A DNA stretch of 64,000 nt from Mycolicibacter minnesotensis (GTDB lineage Bacteria; Actinomycetota; Actinomycetes; Mycobacteriales; Mycobacteriaceae), in NCBI RefSeq assembly GCF_010731755.1, contig NZ_AP022589.1:3348001-3412000 (forward strand), written 5' to 3'. Positions 10,805-19,400 of this stretch are shown piece by piece. A program made the position numbers and the translations under genes. The notes beneath the pieces were generated by a model. That model saw nothing but the letters and a program-made list of their open reading frames with translations. It made no database searches and had not been told where the DNA came from. Every line of letters starts with the position of its first letter. Within the stretch, counting starts at the first letter, position 1.

Positions 10805-11176
10805 TCAGGCGACGGTCTCCGACGTCCAGTACTCGCGCAGGGCGGCGATCTGCTCGCCGGCGAATTCCAGGATGGCGACTTCACGCATCCGTTTGCGTAC
10901 GTGCTGTGCGAGATCGTCGAACGTTGCCTCCCACTCGGCGATCACTGTGGTGCCGTCGGTAGCCGTGTAGAGGTTGAGCAGTCGGGCGTCGATGTTGGCC
11001 TGTCCCTCGACGACTTTGCGCTGCCAGTAGTCGGCGATCCCGGTTCGTGTGCGGATCGGTTCGCCCAGCACCCGCTCGTGGTACGTGGCGTCTTCGGTGA
11101 AGATCGTGACGATGAGCTCGGGATCCTGCTGCATCCAGGCCTGCAGGTAGGTGTCGAGCGTTGCGCGGGCGTCCAT
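10805..11176 (-). CDS. SnoaL/NTF2-like small protein
   Basis: 123 residues with the alpha+beta pattern of the SnoaL-like/NTF2 fold: an N-terminal helix, a DPELIVTIFTEDATYHERV segment (residues 18-36), a W residue after the third helix and a C-terminal EYWTSE strand. Such proteins are small cyclases, isomerases or lyases, or have no known activity; none can be assigned. The ATG at 11176 fits the usual N-terminus, and a longer antisense extension across mbtT is a GC artefact. The gene is on the opposite strand, converging with the cutinase gene and divergent from mbtT. Confidence 0.7.
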   Translation of the reverse strand: MDARATLDTYLQAWMQQDPELIVTIFTEDATYHERVLGEPIRTRTGIADYWQRKVVEGQANIDARLLNLYTATDGTTVIAEWEATFDDLAQHVRKRMREVAILEFAGEQIAALREYWTSETVA

Positions 11177-11211
11177 CAGGGCAGTGTGGCCGACGACGGG
11201 GACTACCCTTC

Positions 11212-11271
11212 GCCGAACGTGTATTGAGACCGGAAAATGGTCGGCAATCTCGTGCTGAGTGCACGCTCGGC
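11212..11271. repeat. 60-bp interspersed imperfect palindrome, copy A
   Basis: Starts GCCGAACGTG and ends CACGCTCGGC, arms that pair with one mismatch. It aligns without gaps to 42221..42280. The arms and the stretch AATCTCGTGCTGAG are conserved; the centre has diverged. It lies between the SnoaL-like gene and the mbtT iron box. Confidence 0.75.
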
Positions 11272-11349
11272 GCGAGGGCGGTCCAAGACGGGCCGACAAG
11301 CGCCGGGATGCCCCGCCCCACCTCGGTAAGGTAATCTGACGCAGGCTAA

Positions 11350-11368
11350 TTAGGGCAGCCTTTACTAA
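11350..11368. promoter_or_regulatory. Second IdeR iron box, upstream of mbtT
   Basis: TTAGGGCAGCCTTTACTAA shares its first 12 bases with the mbtA/mbtB box and keeps TTAGG and the terminal CTAA, but the right arm is weaker. It ends 18 bp before the mbtT ATG. It would make the mbtT-to-mbtH operon a separate iron-repressed transcript. Confidence 0.7.
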
Positions 11369-11386
11369 TACTTGCGAGGGGATCGG

Positions 11387-12133
11387 ATGGCCGTCGACGA
11401 CACCTCGGCCGTCGCGCAGTTCCCGCCCTGGATCGGCCGCTTTTCCGGACCCGGCGTCGCGACCCTGCTCTTTCCGCATGCCGGCGGGACGGCGGTCAAC
11501 TACCGCCCCCTGGCCCTGGCACTGGCCCCCGCCGCCGACACCTATGTCATGCAGTATCCGCAGCGTGCCGACCGTTTCCGCGAGCCGGCGGCCGAGACCC
11601 TGCCGGAGCTGGCCCGCAGTCTTTTCGATGCCGCACCGTGGCACCAGCTCGGGCCGCTGCGCCTGTTCGGCCACAGCATGGGCTCGCTGGTGGCGTTCGA
11701 GTTCGCCCGGATCGCCGAGGAGCGCGGCATCGAGATCCAACGCCTGTGGGCCTCGGCCGCCCCCGCGCCCGGGATCGTGGCCGGACTGCGCAAGGTGCCC
11801 ACCGGCGACGCCGACCTGCGTGCCGAACTGGCCCAGCTCGGCGGCACCGACCCGCGCCTGCTGGCCGACGAGGAGTTCCTGACCCTGCTGTTGACCCCGG
11901 TCCGCTCGGATTACCTGGCGTTCAACCGCTACCACTGCGCACCCGATGTCACGATCCGTGCCGACATCACCGTGCTCGGGGGCCGCTCCGACGACCGAAT
12001 CGGCACCGACGTGCTGGAACGCTGGGCCGACCACACCACTGGGGCCTGCACGATGTCGCTGTACGACGGCGGGCACTTCTACCACTACGAGCACATCGAG
12101 ACCCTGGCGAAGCGGATCATCGCCGATGAATGA
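11387..12133 (+). CDS. mbtT: MbtT-type type II thioesterase
   Basis: 248-residue alpha/beta-hydrolase of the editing-thioesterase family that removes stalled or wrong acyl groups from NRPS/PKS carrier domains. Motifs: FPHAGG near the N-terminus, nucleophile elbow GHSMGS with Ser97, and His230 in GGHFYHYE. The ATG at 11387 has a GAGGGG ribosome site and sits 18 bp after an iron box. It opens a run of overlapping genes and overlaps mbtC by 8 nt. Its length matches the C-terminal excess of M. tuberculosis MbtB, so it looks like the free form of that domain. Confidence 0.88.
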   Translation: MAVDDTSAVAQFPPWIGRFSGPGVATLLFPHAGGTAVNYRPLALALAPAADTYVMQYPQRADRFREPAAETLPELARSLFDAAPWHQLGPLRLFGHSMGSLVAFEFARIAEERGIEIQRLWASAAPAPGIVAGLRKVPTGDADLRAELAQLGGTDPRLLADEEFLTLLLTPVRSDYLAFNRYHCAPDVTIRADITVLGGRSDDRIGTDVLERWADHTTGACTMSLYDGGHFYHYEHIETLAKRIIADE

Positions 12134-13454
12134 TCGGCGCGAGGACCCGGTCGTCATCACCGGCCTCGGCGTCGAGGCGCCCGGCGGCATCGACACTGCC
12201 GAGCAGTACTGGTCGCTGCTGGTCGACGGCCGTGAAGCGCTGAGCGCCCTACCTGAGGACCGTGACTGGGCGGTGCGCGACCTCATTGAGGGATCGCACC
12301 GCGAAGGCTTCAAGCCCATCTGCAATGTGGGTGGATTCCTTTCGGGCGCAGCCGAATTCGACCCCGGGTTCTTTGGCATCGCGCCGCGGGAAGCCGTCGC
12401 GATGGACCCGCAGCAGCGGGTCGCGCTGCGCGTGGCCTGGCGCGCCCTGGAAGACGCCGGCATCAATCCCGACGAACTCACCGGCCACAACGTCGGCGTC
12501 TACCTGGGGGCCTCGGTCACCGGCTACGGCCCGGACATGGCGCAATTCAGCGCGCACAGCGGCCACCTGCTACCCGGCACCGCACTGTCGGTGATCTCCG
12601 GCCGGATCGCCTACACCCTGGGCCTGGCCGGCCCGGCGCTCACCGTCGACACCTCGTGTTCGTCGGCGCTGTCTGCCCTGCATCTGGCGGTTCAGGCGAT
12701 CCGGACAGGTGACGCCGACATGGCGCTGGCCGGCGGCGTGTGCGTCATGGGTTCGCCCGGATTCTTCGTCGAGTTCTCCAAGCAGCATGCGCTCTCCGAT
12801 GACGGCCACTGCCGGCCCTACAGTGCCGCCGCCACCGGAACGGTGTGGGCCGAGGGCGCCGGAGTTTTTGTGCTGCAACGCAAATCGTCCGCACTGCGCG
12901 AGCGCCGCCACATCTACGGCGAGATCCTGGCCAGCCGGCTCAACCAGGACGGTCACACTGCCGGGCTGCTGACCCCCAGTGAGCAGGCCCAGCAGCGTCT
13001 GTTCCGGCACACGCTGGCCGACGCCGGCGTGCATCCTGGACAGGTCGGGATGATCGAGGGACACGGAACCGGGACCAAGGTCGGTGATCCCGTCGAACTG
13101 CGCTCGCTGAGCAGCGTTTACGGCGCCGAGAAAACACCCGAAGCCGGCCCACGGCTGGGCTCGGTCAAATCCAATATCGGGCATACCCAGGCCGCAGCTG
13201 GGGCACTCGGGTTGACCAAGGTGCTGCTGGCCGCCGAGTACCAGACCATCCCGCCGACCCTGCATGTCGGCGACGGCCGGCACGACGGCATCGACTGGGA
13301 CGCCAGCGGCATCAGCCTGGCCGAGATCAGCACCGCCTGGCCGGCGAGCGACGGCCGGCGGATCGGGTCGGTATCGGCCTTCGGCATGAGCGGCACCAAC
13401 GCCCACGTCATCGTGTCGGTCGCCGAGAGCGCGGAAGCGGTGCCGGCGTGCTGA
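12126..13454 (+). CDS. mbtC: MbtC, beta-ketoacyl synthase of mycobactin assembly
   Basis: Stand-alone ketosynthase, 442 residues, that with MbtD makes the beta-hydroxyacyl unit of mycobactin. The complete Cys-His-His triad is visible: Cys178 in DTSCSSAL, His313 in EGHGTGT and His353 in NIGHTQAAAG. The ATG at 12126 lies inside the end of mbtT (8-nt overlap), and the stop overlaps the GTG of mbtD, so translation is probably coupled. Length agrees with the remembered M. tuberculosis MbtC (444). Confidence 0.93.
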   Translation: MNDRREDPVVITGLGVEAPGGIDTAEQYWSLLVDGREALSALPEDRDWAVRDLIEGSHREGFKPICNVGGFLSGAAEFDPGFFGIAPREAVAMDPQQRVALRVAWRALEDAGINPDELTGHNVGVYLGASVTGYGPDMAQFSAHSGHLLPGTALSVISGRIAYTLGLAGPALTVDTSCSSALSALHLAVQAIRTGDADMALAGGVCVMGSPGFFVEFSKQHALSDDGHCRPYSAAATGTVWAEGAGVFVLQRKSSALRERRHIYGEILASRLNQDGHTAGLLTPSEQAQQRLFRHTLADAGVHPGQVGMIEGHGTGTKVGDPVELRSLSSVYGAEKTPEAGPRLGSVKSNIGHTQAAAGALGLTKVLLAAEYQTIPPTLHVGDGRHDGIDWDASGISLAEISTAWPASDGRRIGSVSAFGMSGTNAHVIVSVAESAEAVPAC

Positions 13455-16400
13455 GCAACCATCCGGACACGCTGCCCGACGGCCGGATCCCCGTCCTGAT
13501 CTCCGCGCACGCCCGTGACCTCGTGGCCGCCGAGGCGGGTGCCCTGGCGCGCTACCTGCACACGCATCCCGCCGGAGTGCCACAGGTCGCCCAAACCCTG
13601 CGAGCCACCCGTCCGGTCCGCCGCCACCGGGCGATGGTCCGGGCCCGCGACGTCGGCGAACTCATCAGTGGCCTCGACGCGGTCTATCGCGGCGCCGAGC
13701 ATCCCCTGGTGGTGCGGTCGCATCAACCCGAGGCTGCGCGCACCGCGTTCGTGTTCCCCGGGCAAGGCAACCAGTGGCCCGGCATGGGAGCCGACCTGCT
13801 CGCCGTCGCGGCCTACCGCGCCGAGGCGGATCGCTGCCACGACGCCTTCCTGCGCGCGGGTCACGCGTCGCCGCTGAGCTACCTGCGCGGCGCCGACGAG
13901 TCTGACGACACCGATCCGGCGGTTCAGCGAGGTTCGACGCAGGAGAGCCGAAGCTGGGACCGCCGCGATGAACCCGTGGTGGTGCAGGCTGCGCAGTTCA
14001 CCCACGCCGCAGCCCTGGCCGCCACCTGGCGGCACTTCGGCGTGTTGCCCGACATCACCGTCGGCCACAGCCTGGGGGAGGTGGCCGCGGCATACACCGC
14101 CGGAGTGGTGGATCTGGATGCCGCCGTGGCCGTGGTGGCCGCACGGGCGCAACTGACCGACTTGCTCGCCGCCAACGCCCCGGTCCGATTCGGCATGGCG
14201 ATGATCGCCGTGAGCGCCGAGACCGCGAGCGAGATCATCGCGGAAACCCCCGGCTGGCTGGAGCTCTCGGTGGTCAACGGCCCCGAGTCGGTGGTGATAT
14301 CGGGTGAGTGGCCGGCCATACAGCAGGTGCTGAACGCCGCCCAACGACGCGGGGTGTTCGCCCGCGAGCTGCCGGTGCGCTACCCCGCCCACACCAGTGC
14401 CCTGGAACCGCTCCGAGACCAGCTGACCGCGCAGCTTCCCGACGCTCAATTCCACAGCACCCCAGTGGAGTTCCTCGGTTCGGTCTACGGAGCTCCGATC
14501 CCGGCCGGAGCGGCGTTCCGCCAGTACTGGTTCGACAATCTTCGCCGGCAGGTCCGATTCGACCTGGCCGCAGCTGCCGCCGTCGCCCGCGGCGTCACAA
14601 CGTTCATCGAGATGTCCGCCCACCCGACCCTGCTCATCGCGCTGGGCGACTCCGCCGGCACCGCCCTGGTGCTGGGCAGCACCGACCGCGACCGGCCGGC
14701 CGCCGAAGCGCTGGCTGCCAACATCGCCGCTGCCGCGATCGCCGACCCCGGCTATCGCTGGCGGGACTTCACGCCGCCGGATGCTCCCGCGCCGCTGCGG
14801 CACTTCCCCCACGCACCGATGCACACCAACCGGTTGTGGGCCGGCGCGCAGGCATCGGCGCCCCGCCATCGGGCGCCGGTGGTCATGACCGAACGCTGGG
14901 TGCCGGCCGGCGAGCAGGAACCCCGGCCCGCCCGGGTTGCCGTCAATGACTACACCGGGCAATCGGCCGAGCTGACCGCACAGCTGGTGGCTGCCCTGGA
15001 GACCTCACACGTCGCAGTAGTGACGGACCCGGAAGAGGCCGAACTGCTGCTCCTGATCGCCCCGCCCGCAGACACCACGGAGATTGGTGCGGCCGCCGCC
15101 GAGTTCGCCCAGTACGCAGCCGCCCAAACCGCTCTACACCCAGGCCGGAACTGCCGCCGGGTATGGCTGCTGACCCGCGGTGCCGAGCAGCTCGAGGCTG
15201 ATCCACCGGCACGCCCGGGCCCCGCCGCGCTGGCCGCGCTGCACCGCAGCACCGGATTCGACTACCCCGACCAGACCTACGCCCACATCGACCTGCCAAC
15301 GCAGACCACCCACGACGATCTGCGGGCCGCCGTCGGAGCACTTGCGCTCAATGACACCGAGGTCGCGGTCCGTGGCGGGCAGCTGGCAACCCGCCGCTTC
15401 GTCGAGTCCCCGGCTGCCCAGACGGTGCCCGCTGTCCCGCACAGCGTGGTGATCACCGGTGGCACCGGTGCCATCGGCATGGCCTACGCCGCCTACTGCG
15501 CCGAACACGGTGTCCGAGACATCGTGCTACTGAGTCGCAGCGGCGGCACCGACACCATTGCGGCTCAGCTGGCGGTGCTGCGCGCGCGCACCGGAGCGCG
15601 GGTCACCGCGATCCGCTGCGACATCACCGACGATGCCGCGGTTGCAGCGGTGATCGCGCACCATCGGCCCGCACCGGTGGGTCTCCTGGTGCACACGGCG
15701 TCGGCGGAGGCCGTTGCCACGGCGAAAGTCACCGAGACGGCCGTTCGGGATGCGCTCGGCGCCAAAGTGATCGGCTTGGACAACGTGGTTCGCCACTGGC
15801 CGCTGCGCGCCGATGCGCGGGTGCTGGTCTGCTCCTCGGTGCTGGCCCTGTGGGGTGGGTCCGGACATGGTCTCTATGCGGCCGCCAATCGGATGGCCGA
15901 TATCAAGGTGGGACAGCTGCGGGCGCAGGGCCACGACGCCAGCTCCATCCGCTGGGGCCTGTGGCGCAGTGTGGCCGTGGTCAGCGGGGAGGAGAAAGAC
16001 CGGATCGGCCGGACCGGCCTCACACCGATGTCGCCAGAAGCCGCCATCACCGCAGGACTTTCCGCCGCGCCGAACGATCCCGCCATCCTGTCCGCCGATT
16101 TCGACCGGCTGGCAGTGTTCTTCGACAGCCAGGGCGTGCCGTCGCCGTTCGATGCAGCCCTGAGCGCCGACCTGTTCACCCCGACTGGCGCCGGCGCCGA
16201 GCGCCCGGTCGCCGAGGTGGTGGCCGACGAGCTGGTGACCGTGCTTGGCCTGGAAGGCCCCGACGACATCGACATGCACCGGGCCCTGGTCGATCTGGGC
16301 CTGGATTCCCTACTCGCACTGGATCTGCGCAAGCGCCTGGGGCGAGCCACCGGCCTGCGCGTGGCACTCGGCCCGCTGCTGGCCGGAATGACCGGAGCCC

Positions 16401-16474
16401 AGCTGACGGCGGTCTTGCGTGATGACGCAGCACCGTCGCCGGCAACGGAAAGGACTGTATTCACCCATGACTGA
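13448..16474 (+). CDS. mbtD: MbtD, polyketide synthase module (AT-KR-ACP)
   Basis: Partner of MbtC. 1008 residues, GTG start. The acyltransferase has GHSLGE with Ser208. The ketoreductase Rossmann motif VITGGTGAIG lies near residue 668. The carrier has GLDSLLALDLR with Ser954. No ketosynthase is present; MbtC supplies it. Residues 157-173 (VQRGSTQESRSWDRR region) come from a 50-bp palindromic repeat inserted in frame upstream of the AT nucleophile; the neighbouring acidic SDDTDP stretch suggests an exposed loop. The stop overlaps mbtE by 8 nt. Confidence 0.93.
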   Translation: MLSNHPDTLPDGRIPVLISAHARDLVAAEAGALARYLHTHPAGVPQVAQTLRATRPVRRHRAMVRARDVGELISGLDAVYRGAEHPLVVRSHQPEAARTAFVFPGQGNQWPGMGADLLAVAAYRAEADRCHDAFLRAGHASPLSYLRGADESDDTDPAVQRGSTQESRSWDRRDEPVVVQAAQFTHAAALAATWRHFGVLPDITVGHSLGEVAAAYTAGVVDLDAAVAVVAARAQLTDLLAANAPVRFGMAMIAVSAETASEIIAETPGWLELSVVNGPESVVISGEWPAIQQVLNAAQRRGVFARELPVRYPAHTSALEPLRDQLTAQLPDAQFHSTPVEFLGSVYGAPIPAGAAFRQYWFDNLRRQVRFDLAAAAAVARGVTTFIEMSAHPTLLIALGDSAGTALVLGSTDRDRPAAEALAANIAAAAIADPGYRWRDFTPPDAPAPLRHFPHAPMHTNRLWAGAQASAPRHRAPVVMTERWVPAGEQEPRPARVAVNDYTGQSAELTAQLVAALETSHVAVVTDPEEAELLLLIAPPADTTEIGAAAAEFAQYAAAQTALHPGRNCRRVWLLTRGAEQLEADPPARPGPAALAALHRSTGFDYPDQTYAHIDLPTQTTHDDLRAAVGALALNDTEVAVRGGQLATRRFVESPAAQTVPAVPHSVVITGGTGAIGMAYAAYCAEHGVRDIVLLSRSGGTDTIAAQLAVLRARTGARVTAIRCDITDDAAVAAVIAHHRPAPVGLLVHTASAEAVATAKVTETAVRDALGAKVIGLDNVVRHWPLRADARVLVCSSVLALWGGSGHGLYAAANRMADIKVGQLRAQGHDASSIRWGLWRSVAVVSGEEKDRIGRTGLTPMSPEAAITAGLSAAPNDPAILSADFDRLAVFFDSQGVPSPFDAALSADLFTPTGAGAERPVAEVVADELVTVLGLEGPDDIDMHRALVDLGLDSLLALDLRKRLGRATGLRVALGPLLAGMTGAQLTAVLRDDAAPSPATERTVFTHD
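13916..13965. repeat. 50-bp palindromic element inside mbtD
   Basis: Runs from CCGGCGGTTCAG to GGGACCGCCG. The inner ends GGCGGTTCAGC and GCTGGGACCGCC pair along 11 bp with one bulge. It matches the mbtE copy at 16534 at 45 of 50 positions but is read in another frame (as AVQRGSTQESRSWDRR). The length lets the AT domain stay open. Confidence 0.85.
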
Positions 16475-19400
16475 CACCGGCGGTTTAGTGAGGCTCGACG
16501 AAGGAGAGGCGAAGCTGAGATCGCCGAATGACACCGGCGGTTTAGCGAGGCTCGACGAAGGAGAGGCGAAGCTGGGATCGCCGAAGGACACCGGCGGTTT
16601 GGCGACCGACGCGAACGAGCTGCGCTTGGAGCTGATGCGCCGCCGTCTCGCCGAACGCGGGCTGGCCGCCGCACAGCGGGATCCCGAACCGGCCAACGGG
16701 TCTGGACCGCTGACCATGAGCGACGGACAGCGCCGGATGTGGTTCGTCCAAGAGCTCGACCCCGACGGAGCCCTCGCCAACATCTCGGTCTCCTACCGGC
16801 TCACCGGTCCGCTGGACGCCGCCCGGTTGCAGGACGCGCTGGCCGCGGTGGCTGCCCGCCACCCCGCACTACGCACCATCTATACCGTCGACGACGCGGG
16901 TGAACCCCACCCGGCGATCGCCGAGGTCACACCCGGTTTTGCCGCACATGATCTGGCCGAGCTTCCCGATCAGGCGCGGGCGTTGCGGCTGGAAGTGCTC
17001 GCCCAGCGCGAATTCGCCACCCCGTTCCGGCTGGACACCGATGCGCCACTGCGGCTCACCCTGGTCCGGGTCCGTCCAGACGAACACATTCTGTTGCTGG
17101 TGGCGCACCATATCGCCTGGGACGACGACTCCTGGGCAGTCTTCTTCGCCGACCTCACCGCCGCCTACTCCGACCCCGAGAAGTTTGCGGCGCGCCCGAC
17201 GGTGCCGCACGCCGTCGCAGCGGCGGGTGCCAACCACGAAGCCGAGCTGACCTACTGGCGGACCCTGCTGGCCGACCCACCCGACCCGTTGGAGTTGCCC
17301 GGCCCGCACGGCTCGGCGATCCCCAGCACGCTGCGCGCCGGCCTGTGCACCCGCACCCTGCCCGCCGAACTGATGGCCGGCGTCGCCGATCTGGCACGCA
17401 GCAACGGCGCGACGCCCTACATGGTGATCGCCGCGGCGTTGTCCGCCCTGATCTATCGCTACACCGCCACCGATGACTTCCTGATCGCCTCACCGGTGCT
17501 CAACCGCACCGGCGGCACCGAAGGGGCCATCGGCTACTTCGGCAACACCGTCGTGCTGCGCGCGAAGGTCGACGGCGCTGACCGATTCAGTGACCTGGTG
17601 GTCCGCACCCGTGATGCGGCGCTGGGCGCGTTCGGACATCAGGGCATCAACCTGGACCGGGTGGTGCGCGAACTCAACCCGGATCGCCGCCATGGGGGAG
17701 TGGAACGTCTGACCCGCATCAGCTTCGGGTTCCGCTCCACCCACGGCGAGGGCTTTCAGCCTGACGGGATCACCTGCACCCGAGCCGATTACCGCGGAAA
17801 GATCGCCCAACTTCCCCTGGGCATCATGGTCGAGGTCGGCGGCTCCCACGAGGGCGGCGCGTTGATCGAGGCCGAGTACCTGCACGACGTGCTCGATGAG
17901 GCGCTGGTCGACCAGGTGTTGCGTCACCTGGTGCAACTGCTGGCCGCCGCGGTCGCCCAACCCGACGGCCGCGTCGGCGAGCTGGACATGCTCGGCGACC
18001 AAGACCGGACCTGGCTGCAAGCGGTCTCACGCGGACCGGACTACACCCCGTCGCCGGAGGCTCCCGCCACCCTGGGCTCCCTGGTAGCCGATCGCGCAGC
18101 GGCCACCCCCAATGCCATCGCCATCGTCGACGATCACGGCCGCTACAGCTACGCCGACATCAACGCCCGCGCCAACCGGATTGCGCACCACCTCATCGCG
18201 GCCGGCATCGGCACCGAGGACAAGGTCGCGGTGCTGTTCGGCCGCTCAGTGGATCTGGTGGTCACCGCGTTGGGCATCGCCAAGGCCGGCGCCGCCTATG
18301 TACCCGTCGACCCCGAATACCCCGCGGACCGCATCGAATTCATCCTGGGTGATGCCCGGCCGTCGATGGTGCTCCGTGAGCCGCTGACCGCCGATGAGGT
18401 GGCCGACCGGCCTGACACCGACCCCACCGATGCCGACCGGGTGCGCCCGCTGAGCCGGGAGAATCTCGCCTACCTGATCTACACCTCAGGTTCGACCGGT
18501 TTGCCCAAGGGCGTCGAGGTCTCTCATGCCCCGATCACCGAATACCTGCTCTGGTTCGGCGCCGAATACGGAATCGATGACTCCGACGTCTTGCTGCAGG
18601 TCGCCTCTCCGAGCTTCGACGTGTCGATCGGCGAGCTGTTCGGCACACTGGGAAACGGTGCACGACTCGTCATTCCGCGTCCGGACGGGCTGCGTGACAT
18701 CGGCTACCTGACCGATCTTCTGCAGCGCGAGGGCGTCACGGCCATGCATTTCGTGCCGTCGCTGCTGGGCCTGTTCCTGTCGCTGCCCGGCGTCAACCAA
18801 TGGCGGACACTGCGGCGTATCCCGATCGGTGGCGAACCACTGCCCGGCGAACTCGCGGACAAGTTCCACGCCACTTTCGATGCGATGCTGCACAACTTCT
18901 ACGGACCGACCGAGACCGTGGTGAACTCCTGCCGATACAAGGTCGAAGGCACCCAGGGCAATCGGATCGTGCCGATCGGCAGCCCAAACATCAACACCAC
19001 CATGTGGCTGCTTGACGACGCCCTGGCACCGGTACCGGTCGGAGTGATCGGCGAGATCTACATCGGCGGAACGCATGTGGCCCGCGGCTACTTCGACCGT
19101 GCCGGACTGACCGCGGAGCGCTTCGTCGCCGACCCGTGGACGCCCGGCCAGCGGCTCTACCGCACCGGTGACCTCGCCCGCCGCAATGCCGAGGGCGACC
19201 TGGAGTTCATCGGCCGCGCTGACGACCAGGTCAAGGTGCGTGGCTTCCGGATCGAACTCGGGGAGGTGGCGGCCGCCATCTCGGTGGACCCCAGCGTCGG
19301 CCAGTGTGTGGTCGTCGTATCGGACCTGCCCGGCCTGGGCCGCAGCCTGGTCGCTTATCTGACCCCCGCTGGGCCCGGCGCTGCGGAAGACACCGTCGAG

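Noticed and set aside
11177..12490. N-terminal extension of the SnoaL-like gene across mbtT and mbtC
   Set aside because: It is antisense to two well-supported genes; the SnoaL homology fits a start at 11176.
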